A stretch of DNA of 64,000 nt from CADEFX01 sp963840425. GTDB lineage: Bacteria; Pseudomonadota; Alphaproteobacteria; Rhizobiales; Hyphomicrobiaceae. The DNA lies in contig CAWIYZ010000032.1 of the NCBI GenBank assembly GCA_963840425.1, forward strand, positions 1-64,000, in the 5' to 3' direction. The translations under genes and the position numbers were made by a program. Below the pieces are notes generated by a model. The model worked only from the letters and a program-made list of their open reading frames with translations, was not told where the DNA came from and did no database searches. Shown piece by piece: positions 1 through 8,911 of the stretch; the first letter of the stretch is position 1, and every line of letters begins with the position of its first letter.

Positions 1-735
1 TGCCTGTGCGCGTCCGGTGCGTACATCATCAACGATACCGTCGATATCGAGGCTGACCGGCAGCACCCGACCAAGAGCAAGCGGCCATTGGCGGAGGGCA
101 AGATTGCGCCGGCTCAGGTGTGGGTTGCCGTACCGCTCCTGCTGCTTTTCGCGCTTCTGACCGCAGCTGCAGTTTCTACCCGATTCCTTCTTGTCCTTGT
201 CGTCTATCTCGGGGTCACGACTGCATATACGTTCTGGTTGAAACGAAAACTCCTGATCGATGTCATTACGCTCTCGCTTCTTTACACGCTGCGCGTGATT
301 GGCGGCGCCGTGGCCATACAAGTCACGCTGTCAGAATGGCTGCTTGCCTTCTCCTTGTTGATTTTCGCCAGCCTGGCCTTGATCAAACGCTATGCCGAGC
401 TTGCCAATCGGCTTGCGGTGAATGTTCCGGAGCTACCCAATCGCGATTACAAATTGGAGGACTTGAGCGTCATATCGGCCATCGCTGCAGCGGCCGGATT
501 CAACGCGATCACAGTGTTTGCATTGTACGTATCTTCGGATGCAGTGCTGCAGCTTTACAGCCGGCCTCGGATCTTGTGGCTGATCTGCCCGATCCTGATG
601 TATTGGATCGCACGCGCGCTTATTCTGGCGCACAGAGGGGTCATGGACGACGACCCCATCGTATTTGCGCTGAAGGACCCCGTCAGCTTCCTGGCTATCG
701 GTTCGATAATCGTGCTCACCCTGGCCGCCATATGA
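1..735 (+). CDS. UbiA-family prenyltransferase, 3' part (DPPR synthase-like)
   Basis: The reading frame is open from the first base, so the 5' end lies outside the window. Near the start it carries the UbiA Asp-rich motif NDTVDIEADRQHPTKSKRP, which in this family binds the magnesium-diphosphate of the prenyl donor. The NDxxDxxxDRxHPTKxxRP form resembles decaprenyl-phosphate phosphoribose synthases more than quinone or heme prenyltransferases. The rest is a chain of hydrophobic membrane segments, as expected for an integral membrane enzyme. It would transfer a prenyl-phosphate acceptor or donor in envelope polysaccharide synthesis; the exact substrate is inferred. It ends with TGA 22 bases before the convergent carbamoylase gene. 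Many relatives have an N-terminal HAD domain, which cannot be checked here. Confidence 0.8.
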   Translation, partial: CLCASGAYIINDTVDIEADRQHPTKSKRPLAEGKIAPAQVWVAVPLLLLFALLTAAAVSTRFLLVLVVYLGVTTAYTFWLKRKLLIDVITLSLLYTLRVIGGAVAIQVTLSEWLLAFSLLIFASLALIKRYAELANRLAVNVPELPNRDYKLEDLSVISAIAAAAGFNAITVFALYVSSDAVLQLYSRPRILWLICPILMYWIARALILAHRGVMDDDPIVFALKDPVSFLAIGSIIVLTLAAI

Positions 736-757
736 TCGATCAGTGGCGTGCTCTGCT

Positions 758-1697
758 TCAATCGCGTGGTGGTATGGCGCCGGTGCGTTCCACGATCAGC
801 CCGTATGCCTCGGGCCGGCGGTGCTTGGCGAAATTGAAGATTGTGGACTTGTACGAGACCGTGAGGTCGAGGTCGCAACGCGCCACGGCTAGCTCGTCGC
901 CGAGTGTCGAGCACATGGCGATCGTCTCGCCTGATGGCGCGATGATCTGCGACTGGCCGATCTGCATGACGCCCTCCTCGACGCCGCACTTGGCGACACC
1001 GATCACCCAGGTGCCGTTCTGGTAGGCGCCTGACTGCATGACCAGCATGTTGTGGAAGTTGGCGAGCGCGTCGTGCTCGGGCGCCGGCGGATTGTGCAGC
1101 GGCGTGTTGTAGCCGAGCAGGATCATCTCGACGCCCTGCAATCCCATGACGCGATAGGTCTCGGGCCAGCGGCGGTCATTGCAGATGCACATGCCAAGCA
1201 CGCCGCCGCAAGCGCGCCAGACCGGGAAGCCGAGATCGCCCACCTCGAAATAGCGCTTCTCCAGATGCTGGAATTGCCGGTAAGGCTCGTGCTCGGCATG
1301 GCCGGGCAGATGTACCTTACGGTATTTGCCGACGATCCTCGCCGCGCTTGTCCACGAGAATGGCGGTGTTGAAGCGGCGCGTGCGCCCGTCCTCGTGCGT
1401 CAGCTCGGCGTAGCCGAGATGAAAGCCAATGCCGAGCTCGCGCGCGGTGTTGAAGAGTGGAGCTGTCTCGTTGGACGGCATCTCGCGCTCGAAGAAGCTG
1501 TCGATCTCTGTCTGGTCGGCCATATACCAGCGCGGGAAGAAGGTGGTCAGCGCCAGCTCGGGATAGACGACGAGATCGCAGCCTGCGGCTTTCGCCTGAC
1601 GCATCAGGGCGATGAGCCGCTGTACAACTCGAGGCCGTGTTTCCGAGCGGGCGATGGGGCCGAGCTGGGCGGCGCCGACAGTGACGATGCGAGACAT
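758..1697 (-). pseudogene. hyuC: N-carbamoyl-D-amino acid hydrolase, one frameshift
   Basis: A nitrilase-superfamily enzyme that hydrolyses N-carbamoyl-D-amino acids to D-amino acid, CO2 and ammonia, the last step of hydantoin breakdown. The first 119 residues (1697 down to about 1341) and the remainder (about 1340 down to 758) lie in different frames. Removing one G in the stretch near 1335-1342 joins them as DKRGE-IVGKYRKVHLPGH. The restored protein is about 313 residues, close to the roughly 304 of the Agrobacterium enzyme, and has the catalytic triad at the same numbers: Glu47 (PELALTTFF), Lys127 (YRKVHLPG) and Cys172 (CICNDRRWPE). It is the last gene of the peptide-type ABC transporter operon, 17 bases after the ATPase gene. 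A sequencing indel or a true null mutation are equally compatible with what is seen. Confidence 0.85.
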
Positions 1698-1714
1698 GGC
1701 GCGCTCCTAGATGC

Positions 1715-2713
1715 CTACATGGCCTGCGCTACCGGGCCGTCGCGCAGATGGCAGGCGGCGAAGTGACCGGGCCTCACCTCGCGCGTGGCCGGCCGCTCCA
1801 GTTTGCAGCGATCGAAGGCAAGCGGGCAGCGGGTGTGGAAATGGCAGCCGGGCGGCGGATTGATTGGGCTAGGCACGTCGCCCTGCAAGATGATGCGCTT
1901 GGTCTTGACCGTCGGATCAGGGACCGGCACCGCCGACAGCAGCGCCTCGGTGTAGGGATGCTGCGGAGCGGCGAACAGCGATTCCTTGTCGGCCAGCTCG
2001 ACGATCCGGCCAAGGTACATGACCGCGACACGGTGGCTGATGTGCTCGACCACGGCCAGGTCGTGGGCGATGAACAGATAGGAGAGGCCGAAGTTCTTCT
2101 GCAGGTCGATCAGCAGATTGATGACCTGCGCCTGCACCGAAACGTCGAGAGCCGAGACAGGCTCGTCGCAGACGATGAGCTTGGGTCTCAGCGCCAGTGC
2201 GCGGGCGATGACGAGGCGCTGGCGCTGGCCGCCGGAGAACTCGTGCGGATAGCGGCCGAGCTGGTCGCGGCGCAAACCAACGTTCTCGAACAGCTCGGCG
2301 ACGCGCTCATCGATCTCGCTGTTCAGCAGGCTCTCGAAGTTGCGCAGCGGCTCGGCGACGATGTCGCGGGCGCGCATGCGCGGGTTGAGCGAGGAGTAAG
2401 GGTCCTGGAAGACCACCTGCATGGCGCGGCGACGCTCGCGCATGCGGCCCCGGCTCATGGCGTCGATGCGCTCGCCACGCAGTGTGATCTCGCCCGCGGT
2501 GGGCTCGATCAGCTTGAGGATGAGCTTGCCGGCCGTCGACTTGCCGCAACCGGACTCGCCAACGAGGCCCAGAGTCTCGCTGTCCCCGATGGAGAAGCTG
2601 ATGCCGTCCACGGCATGCACCTTGGCGGTGGCGCGTGCGAGCAACCCTTTGCGCACCGGGAAGTGCTTGGTGAGATTCTTGACCTCCAGGACCGGTTGGG
2701 AGGGCGGCTTCAT
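1715..2713 (-). CDS. Dipeptide/oligopeptide-type ABC transporter ATPase (DppF/OppF-like)
   Basis: Cytoplasmic ATPase subunit that powers a dipeptide/oligopeptide-class importer. It has Walker A GESGCGKST (about residues 52-60), Q-loop VFQDPYSSLNP, signature FSGGQRQRL, Walker B LIVCDEP, and the H-loop in IAHDLAVVEH. The C-terminal oligo_HPY region carries the Cys-containing GCHFHTRCP motif seen in Opp/Dpp ATPases. The frame stays open upstream to 2803, but the ATG at 2713 is chosen because it overlaps the stop of the preceding ATPase gene as ATGA and leads straight into MKPPSQPVLEVKNLTKHF. Length is 332 residues, normal for the family. It pairs with the second ATPase to form a heterodimer. Confidence 0.93.
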   Translation of the reverse strand: MKPPSQPVLEVKNLTKHFPVRKGLLARATAKVHAVDGISFSIGDSETLGLVGESGCGKSTAGKLILKLIEPTAGEITLRGERIDAMSRGRMRERRRAMQVVFQDPYSSLNPRMRARDIVAEPLRNFESLLNSEIDERVAELFENVGLRRDQLGRYPHEFSGGQRQRLVIARALALRPKLIVCDEPVSALDVSVQAQVINLLIDLQKNFGLSYLFIAHDLAVVEHISHRVAVMYLGRIVELADKESLFAAPQHPYTEALLSAVPVPDPTVKTKRIILQGDVPSPINPPPGCHFHTRCPLAFDRCKLERPATREVRPGHFAACHLRDGPVAQAM

Positions 2714-3708
2714 GCGGCGGCTCCCAGCGCTCGCGGCGACTCCCAACAGGCCGCCCAGTGGCCGGGGCTTTTCTCCTCGAGCGCAGGGTAGGCCTCTTTG
2801 CACCGCTCGGTCGCCTGACCGCAGCGCGGCGCAAAGATGCAGCCGGGGATGGCTTTTGTGAGCGAGGGAACCACGCCGCGGATCTCGGCCAGCCGGGCTC
2901 GCGTTCCGGCCCTATCAGTCGAAGCGTTGAGACGCGGCATCGAGCCGAGCAGCGCTTTCGTGTAGGGGTGGCGTGGGTGTGCAAATAGGTCTGCGACGCT
3001 GGCCTCCTCGACCTTGCGGCCGGCATACATGACGACGACGCGCTGGGCCATCTCGGCGACGACGCCCAGATCATGCGTGATGAGGATGATGGCGGTGCCG
3101 GTCTTGGCGCGAAGCTGGCGCATGAGATCGAGGATCTGCGCCTGCACTGTCACGTCGAGGGCCGTGGTCGGCTCGTCGGCGATCAGCAGCTTGGGATTGC
3201 AGGCGAGCGCCATGGCGATCATGACGCGCTGGCGCATGCCGCCGGACAGCTCGTGCGGATACTGTACGAGGCGTCGCTCGGGCTCGGGGATGTTGGCGAG
3301 ACGAAGCATCTCTGTGGCGCGCGTTTCCGCCGCCTCGCGGCCAAGCTTCTGATGCAATGCCAACGTCTCGGTGATCTGCCGCCCGACGGTCAGCACCGGG
3401 TTGAGCGACGTCATCGGCTCCTGGAAGATCATCGAGATGTCGTTGCCGCGGATCGAGCGCATCTCGCGTTCGGAGACCTCCAGCAGGTTGCGGCCTTGAA
3501 AGCGGATCGACCCGGCGATCTTGCCAGGCGGCTGCGCGATGAGCCGCAGGATCGACATGGCGGTGACCGACTTGCCGCAGCCCGACTCGCCGACGATGGC
3601 GAGCGTCTCACCGGCTTCCAGGCTGAGCGAGACGCCGTTAACCGCGCGGTTGATGCCTTCCGGCGTGCGGAAGTGTGTCTGCAGGTTTTCGATCTCGAGC
3701 AGGGCCAT
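2710..3708 (-). CDS. Dipeptide/oligopeptide-type ABC transporter ATPase (DppD/OppD-like)
   Basis: First of the two ATPase subunits of the importer. It starts MALLEIENLQTHF and contains Walker A GESGCGKSV, Q-loop IFQEPMTSLNP, signature LSGGMRQRV, Walker B LLIADEPTTALD and an H-loop in LITHDLGVVAEM, followed by the oligo_HPY segment with GCIFAPRC. Its 332 residues are typical. The stop overlaps the start of the downstream ATPase gene by four bases, showing translational coupling. It lies 62 bases after the permease gene, in the order binding protein, two permeases, two ATPases, carbamoylase. Confidence 0.93.
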   Translation of the reverse strand: MALLEIENLQTHFRTPEGINRAVNGVSLSLEAGETLAIVGESGCGKSVTAMSILRLIAQPPGKIAGSIRFQGRNLLEVSEREMRSIRGNDISMIFQEPMTSLNPVLTVGRQITETLALHQKLGREAAETRATEMLRLANIPEPERRLVQYPHELSGGMRQRVMIAMALACNPKLLIADEPTTALDVTVQAQILDLMRQLRAKTGTAIILITHDLGVVAEMAQRVVVMYAGRKVEEASVADLFAHPRHPYTKALLGSMPRLNASTDRAGTRARLAEIRGVVPSLTKAIPGCIFAPRCGQATERCKEAYPALEEKSPGHWAACWESPRALGAAA

Positions 3709-3770
3709 CGGTGCGCTAGTATCCTGATCGCGAAATTTGTCGCAGCGGTGCGGACTTCTCGATCATCGGG

Positions 3771-4685
3771 CTAGAGCCTCTTGGCCATGCGCGGATCGAC
3801 GGCGTCGCGCAGGCCGTCGCCGAGCAGGTTCACGGCCAGCACCGTCAGCGACAGGAATACGGCTGGGAAGAAGATGATGTAGGGCTTCACCTCCCAGAGC
3901 GCGCGTCCGTCAGCCATGATGTTCCCCCAGGATGGGGCAATGGTCGGCGGCACGCCGGCGCCGATGAAGGAGAGGATGGCCTCGGTGATCATGGCCGAGG
4001 CGCAGATGTAGGTCGCCTGCACGGTGACGGGTGCGATGGTGTTGGGCAGGATGTGCCGCAAAATGATCATGGGCGTGCGCGTGCCGGCGGCGATGGCCGC
4101 ATCCACGTAGGGCTGCTCGCGCAGCGACAGCACGACGCCGCGCACGAGCCGCGACACGCGCGGGATCTCGGCGATGGTGATCGCCACGATCACGTTTTCC
4201 ACGCTCGCCCGCGTCAGCGCCATCAGCGCCACGGCGAGCAGAATGGACGGGATCGACATCAGCCCGTCCATGATGCGCATGATGAAGCCGTCGGTCCAAC
4301 GCACGAAGCCCGACACGAGGCCGATCGCCAGTCCCGCGACCGCAGCGAGGATCGCCACCGAGAAGCCGACGATCAACGAGATGCGGGCGCCATAGAGCAC
4401 GCGGGCGTAGATGTCCTTGCCGAAGGCGTCCGTGCCGAACCAGTGCTCGGCCGAAGGCTCGCGGTTGCGCTTGGCCGGCGCGATGGCGTTCGGATCGCCG
4501 GTGCCGAGCAGCGGGGCGAGCACGGCGATCAAGACCAGGATCAGCAGCATGATGCCGCCGATGGCCATGGTCGGGTGCCGGTAGATGAAGCCGGAGAGGC
4601 CGCGGCGTTCCTTGACCGGCGGCAGGATATCGGGCAGTGGCGCGGCGGCTCCCGGAATTGCGACGGTGGGCGCGCTGTCCTGCAT
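3771..4685 (-). CDS. Dipeptide/oligopeptide-type ABC transporter permease (DppC-like)
   Basis: Inner-membrane permease of 304 residues. A cytoplasmic N-terminal segment is followed by a first membrane span near residues 35-58, then the OppC-type periplasmic loop with HWFGTDAFGKDIYARVLYG, and a BPD_transp_1 domain with about five more spans. The EAA-type coupling loop is visible as DAAIAAGTRTPMIILRHILP, which docks to the ATPases. The ATG overlaps the stop of the upstream permease gene by one base (TGATG). The reading frame stays open to 6164 by chance, but everything before 4685 lies antiphase to the two genes upstream and is not real. Confidence 0.92.
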   Translation of the reverse strand: MQDSAPTVAIPGAAAPLPDILPPVKERRGLSGFIYRHPTMAIGGIMLLILVLIAVLAPLLGTGDPNAIAPAKRNREPSAEHWFGTDAFGKDIYARVLYGARISLIVGFSVAILAAVAGLAIGLVSGFVRWTDGFIMRIMDGLMSIPSILLAVALMALTRASVENVIVAITIAEIPRVSRLVRGVVLSLREQPYVDAAIAAGTRTPMIILRHILPNTIAPVTVQATYICASAMITEAILSFIGAGVPPTIAPSWGNIMADGRALWEVKPYIIFFPAVFLSLTVLAVNLLGDGLRDAVDPRMAKRL

Positions 4686-5629
4686 CAGTACTGGATCCTC
4701 GGGTCTAGCGCCGCGTAGGTGAGATCGACGCACAAATTGACGATCACATAGACGAACGAGAACATCAGCACGATGCCCTGGATGACCGGGTAGTCGCGCC
4801 GCACGATGGCGTCGATGGTCAGGCGGCCGAGACCGGGGATGGCAAACACGCTCTCGGTGACGACGGCGCCGCCAATGAGCAGGGCGACGCCGATGCCGAT
4901 CACCGTGACGATCGGCACGGCGGCGTTCTTGAGTGCGTGCACGAAGAGGATGCTGCCCTGGCCGACGCCCTTGGCCTTCGCCGTGCGCACGTAGTCCTGC
5001 GAGAGCACTTCGAGCATGGTCGCACGCGTGATGCGGGCGATGAGGGCGATATAGACGAAGCCGAGCGCGATGGAGGGGAGGATCAGGTTCTCGAGCCAGG
5101 GCCACAGGCCTTGCTTGATCGGCGTATAGCCCTGCGTCGGCAGCCACTCGAGGTAGAGTGCAAAGAAATAGGAGAGGAGATAGCCGACCACGAACACGGG
5201 GATCGAGAAGCCGGCGACTGCGAACGCCATCACGGTGCGGTCGAGCCAGCCGCCTGCCTTCCATGCAGCGAGAATGCCCATCGGCACGGCGATGACGATG
5301 GCGAGGATGAGGGTGAGAACGGCCAGCGAAAGGGTAGGCTCGATGCGCTGGGCAATGAGCTCGGTCACCGGCAAGCCCGTGAACATCGACGTGCCGAGGT
5401 TCTGGTAGCGCACGATCTGCCAAGACCACTCGGTGAAGCGGACCAGGAACGGGCGGTCGAGGCCGAGCGCGGTCCTGATCTTCTCCACGTCCTCGGGGCT
5501 CGCCTGATCGCCGGCAATGACGGCCGCCGGATCGCCGGGCGCGATATAGAGCAAGCTGAACACGAACAGCGCAACGATAGCCATCACGATCAGCGTCGCG
5601 AACAGCCGTCGTACGATGTAGGTGAGCAT
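4685..5629 (-). CDS. Dipeptide/oligopeptide-type ABC transporter permease (DppB-like)
   Basis: Inner-membrane permease of 314 residues that forms the import channel with the DppC-like subunit. It starts MLTYIVRRLFATLIVM, the usual DppB N-terminus with one span, followed by the APGDPAA loop and a BPD_transp_1 domain. The EAA coupling loop reads DYVRTAKAKGVGQGSILFVH. An upstream in-frame start at 5671 would add 14 hydrophilic residues not expected in the family, so 5629 is preferred; a GAGGG-like ribosome site precedes it. It lies 54 bases after the binding-protein gene and overlaps the next permease gene. Confidence 0.92.
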   Translation of the reverse strand: MLTYIVRRLFATLIVMAIVALFVFSLLYIAPGDPAAVIAGDQASPEDVEKIRTALGLDRPFLVRFTEWSWQIVRYQNLGTSMFTGLPVTELIAQRIEPTLSLAVLTLILAIVIAVPMGILAAWKAGGWLDRTVMAFAVAGFSIPVFVVGYLLSYFFALYLEWLPTQGYTPIKQGLWPWLENLILPSIALGFVYIALIARITRATMLEVLSQDYVRTAKAKGVGQGSILFVHALKNAAVPIVTVIGIGVALLIGGAVVTESVFAIPGLGRLTIDAIVRRDYPVIQGIVLMFSFVYVIVNLCVDLTYAALDPRIQY

Positions 5630-5683
5630 GGAAAGCCCTCGATCCTCCCCGCCATCGGCGGGGAGGGCCAAGCCGTCTGGATC

Positions 5684-7288
5684 TTAAGTTTTCTTGACGC
5701 CCCAGAACCACGGCAGCGGACCGTCGCCGACGCCCTCCAGATTGCTGCGCCAAGCCTGGAACGTCTTGTAGAAGCCGGTTGGTATCCAGGTCACGCTTTC
5801 CATGGACGCCTTGTTGATGGCGGCCATGGCGGTCTTCTCCTCTGCCGCTGATTTGGCGTCGAACCACTCCGCGACGCCCTTCTCGACGTTCGGATCGTCG
5901 GGCCAGCCGAACCAGGCCGGGCCTTTCTCTCCGCCGGCGCGCGCGGCGATGTGGCCGGCCGGATTGGCGGCGTCGGCGCCGCCATGCCACGTGTGGAACA
6001 TGCCCCAGCCGCCTTGGCCGGGCGGGTTCTTGGAGGCGCGGCGCTGGCCGACCGTGCCCCAGTCGGTGGCGATAAAGTCGACGGTCATGCCGATCTTCTT
6101 CAACAGATCGGCCGTGACCTCGCCCATGGCCTTGAGCGGGGGCTGGTCCTGTGCCACGAGGCACGTCACCGGCAGGCCGCTATATCCGGCCTCGGCGAGC
6201 AGCTTCTTGGCGCCGTCGATGTTGCGCGGACCCGTCAGCACCTCGCCGCCCGCATCGCTGAAGGTGGCGGTGCCGGGCGTGAACACGCTGCCGAGCTTGC
6301 TCCACAGCGTGGTGTCGGTGCCGACCACCGCGCGCATGTAGTCTTCCTGGCTGAGCGCCATCTGCACTGCGCGCCGCACCTTCACGTCATTGAAGGGTGG
6401 ATGCATGTGATTGAGGCGGAAGGAGCCGATGTTGCCGAGCGGGTCGGCGATGTCGACCTTGATGTTGCGGTTACGCTTCAGCACGGGCACGAGATCCGTG
6501 AGCGGGGTCTCCCACCAGTCGATCTCACCCGACTGCAAGGCAGCGGATGCCGTCGCCGGATCAGGCATGATGACCCACTCGACGCGATCGACATTCATGA
6601 CCTTGCCGCCTGCCCACCAGTCACCCGGCTCGTTGCGCGGAATGTAGTCCGCGTTCTTCTCGAAGGCCGCGATGGCGCCGGGTTTCCAGTCGGCGCGCAC
6701 GAACTTCATCGGGCCAGAGCCGATGTACTCCTCGATCTGCTTGAACGGATCGGTTTTGGCGATACGCTCGGGCATGATGAAGCAGCACGGCGTGCCGACC
6801 TTGCCGAGCGCGAACAGCATCTTCGGATAGGGCTTCGCCAGCACCCATTTCACCGTGGTGTCGTCGACGGCGGTCAGCTCCTTGTTGATGGCTTTCAGCA
6901 TCTGGCCCATGGCGTCGCGATTGGTCCAGCGCGTGATCGACGCCACGACGTCCTTGGCGAGAACCTTCTCGCCGTCGTGCCATTTCAGGCCAGCACGCAG
7001 TTTGAACGTCCAGGTCAGGCCATCGGCGGAGACCTCCTCGCTCTCGACCATCTGACGCTTGGGCTCGAGCTTGGAATTGACGCCGTAGAGTGTGTCCCAG
7101 ACGAGCTGGGAAGCGTTGCGCACGACATATTGCGTGCCCCAGATGGGGTCGAAGTTCGCGAGATTGGCCTGCGGCACGAACTTGAGGGTGCGCGCGGCGC
7201 CTTGCGCAATGGCCGGCGCAGCGAGTCCGCCGGATGCCGCCAGTGCACTTGCGCTCAGACTGGATTTGAGAAAGCTCCTGCGATCCAT
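5684..7288 (-). CDS. Dipeptide/oligopeptide-type ABC transporter solute-binding protein (SBP family 5)
   Basis: Periplasmic binding protein of 534 residues and the first gene of the importer operon. It starts with a Tat-like signal peptide, MDRRSFLKSSLSASALAA, followed by an Ala-rich hydrophobic stretch and a likely cut after APAIAQG. The mature part has the SBP_bac_5 features, including the GLTWTFKLRAGLKWHDGE strand-turn motif and a C-terminal lobe ending near LEGVGDGPLPWFWGVKKT. The start at 7288 is chosen over an in-frame one at 7327 because it gives the signal peptide and follows an AGGGGAG ribosome site. Ligands may be peptides, carbamoyl-amino acids or amides; the attached carbamoylase suggests the latter two, but this is inference. 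Confidence 0.93.
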   Translation of the reverse strand: MDRRSFLKSSLSASALAASGGLAAPAIAQGAARTLKFVPQANLANFDPIWGTQYVVRNASQLVWDTLYGVNSKLEPKRQMVESEEVSADGLTWTFKLRAGLKWHDGEKVLAKDVVASITRWTNRDAMGQMLKAINKELTAVDDTTVKWVLAKPYPKMLFALGKVGTPCCFIMPERIAKTDPFKQIEEYIGSGPMKFVRADWKPGAIAAFEKNADYIPRNEPGDWWAGGKVMNVDRVEWVIMPDPATASAALQSGEIDWWETPLTDLVPVLKRNRNIKVDIADPLGNIGSFRLNHMHPPFNDVKVRRAVQMALSQEDYMRAVVGTDTTLWSKLGSVFTPGTATFSDAGGEVLTGPRNIDGAKKLLAEAGYSGLPVTCLVAQDQPPLKAMGEVTADLLKKIGMTVDFIATDWGTVGQRRASKNPPGQGGWGMFHTWHGGADAANPAGHIAARAGGEKGPAWFGWPDDPNVEKGVAEWFDAKSAAEEKTAMAAINKASMESVTWIPTGFYKTFQAWRSNLEGVGDGPLPWFWGVKKT

Positions 7289-7558
7289 GGATACACACTC
7301 CCCTTGATGAGCCGGTGGTTGCTGCACAGGCTATTGCCGTGCTGTTGGTCAGAGGGCCGCAACGCCCAAAACGGCGGCACTATTGCTATTTCAGTACCCC
7401 TGCCTTGAACTTAGGCCACACTTCGCCGGTCGGATCGACCTGTGTCAAGGCACGACGTGCGAGCAGCCTGCTGCCCAATTGGGCATGCGCTGTCATCGGG
7501 CATTGGGGCAGGATGCGCCGGCGTGGACACGCGTCGGATGCGATTTCAGGAGAGCGCC

Positions 7559-8881
7559 ATGACCGCCATATCCCATCCCCCCTTTACCGTCAGGGACCCG
7601 GGCCGGGTTCGCGACCTGGGACAGGCCATCCGGGACCGGAAGCTGTCGCCCGTGGAGCTGACACAGCGCTATCTGGATCGGATTGCGGAGGCGGACCCGC
7701 ATGTCCAGTGCTGGCGTCAACTGGATGCGGAACGCGCCCTGGCGGTGGCCGAGGAGCGGCGGCGCGAGGTTGAGGCGGGGCACATCCGCGGTGTACTGCA
7801 TGGGATTCCGGTAGCGGTGAAGGACATCATCGACGTCGAGGGGCTGCCGTCACGGGCCAACAGTCGCTCACGCGCGGATATCAAGCCGGCGGCGGCAGAC
7901 GCCGAGGTGGTGCTGGCGCTCAAGGCGCAGGGTGCGGTGATCCTGGGCAAGGTGCATACGACAGAGTTTGCCTTCTTCGATCCCTCGCCTGCGCGCAACC
8001 CATACAACCTGGCGCATACGCCGGGCGGCTCCAGCTCGGGGTCAGCGGCTGCGGTGGCGGCTGGCATGGCGCCCGTCGCCATCGGCACGCAGACGGTGGC
8101 CTCGGTGAACCGGCCGGCGGCCTACTGCGGCATTGCCGCCTACAAGCCGAGCTCGCGCAGCCTGTCGACGTTCGGCATCACGCCACTGGCCCCGTCCTAC
8201 GATACGGCAGGCTTCTACGGCTGGAGCGTGGATGACGCGGTGCTGGCGTTCGAGGCGGCGGCGCCGGCCTCGATGCGGCTCGGTATGGGGCAGGAAGCTG
8301 GGGAGAAACTGACGGTCGCCATACCGGAGGATGAGCACACGGCCGACATGAGCACGGAAATGCGCGCGGCGCATGCGCGCGTCGGGGAGGAGTTCGCGAC
8401 CGCGGGCCATAAAGTCGAGCGCGTGCGCTCGCCGATCTCGTTTGCGCGGCTGCACGCGTTGCAGCGATCAACCATGCTCTACGAAACAGGGCGCGCGCTG
8501 CGCTATTTGCTCGATGCGCCGGCAGGCAGCGTTGGCGAGAAGTTGACAACGGCCATCCGCGAAGGGCTGGAGATCGCGGGCAGCCGCTATCTTGACGAGC
8601 GCGCCGAGATCGATGCCATGCGCACGGCGTTCTTCACAACGCTGAAGGCAGACGTCTTTCTCTGGCCGGCGGCACCGACGACGGCGCCGGAAGGCCTCGC
8701 CTGGACAGGCGAGCCCAAGTACATCGCGCCCTGGACGGCGCTGGGCGGTCCGGTCGTGACCATGCGTGCTGGGTTGGCGTCGAACGGATTGCCGCTGGGC
8801 GTCATCGTCGCAAGCCCCCCGGGCAGCGACGCCGAGATGTGCGGATGGGCACGGCGGTTGGCGGAGGCGATCGGGAGCTAG
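7559..8881 (+). CDS. Amidase (amidase signature family)
   Basis: A 440-residue amidase-signature hydrolase. The Ser-cisSer-Lys triad can be placed at Lys88 (PVAVKDIIDVEG), Ser158 in GGSSSGSAAA and nucleophile Ser182 in QTVASVNRPA. The residues before Ser182 are Val-Ala instead of the common Gly-Gly or Val-Gly. The ATG at 7559 follows a good AGGAGA site; the frame extends to 7442 without homology. It is transcribed away from the ABC importer operon across about 270 bases, so the two units may share control. Its role is likely hydrolysis of an imported amide or deprotected amino-acid derivative; the substrate cannot be read from sequence. Confidence 0.9.
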   Translation: MTAISHPPFTVRDPGRVRDLGQAIRDRKLSPVELTQRYLDRIAEADPHVQCWRQLDAERALAVAEERRREVEAGHIRGVLHGIPVAVKDIIDVEGLPSRANSRSRADIKPAAADAEVVLALKAQGAVILGKVHTTEFAFFDPSPARNPYNLAHTPGGSSSGSAAAVAAGMAPVAIGTQTVASVNRPAAYCGIAAYKPSSRSLSTFGITPLAPSYDTAGFYGWSVDDAVLAFEAAAPASMRLGMGQEAGEKLTVAIPEDEHTADMSTEMRAAHARVGEEFATAGHKVERVRSPISFARLHALQRSTMLYETGRALRYLLDAPAGSVGEKLTTAIREGLEIAGSRYLDERAEIDAMRTAFFTTLKADVFLWPAAPTTAPEGLAWTGEPKYIAPWTALGGPVVTMRAGLASNGLPLGVIVASPPGSDAEMCGWARRLAEAIGS

Positions 8882-8911
8882 CTAGGCGACTGGGAAGCGG
8901 TTGGCCCCAAG

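Noticed and set aside
3771..6164. A 797-codon open frame on the minus strand
   Set aside because: Only the last 304 codons are the permease. The upstream part runs out of phase through the DppB-like and binding-protein genes and is Arg/His-rich shadow sequence.
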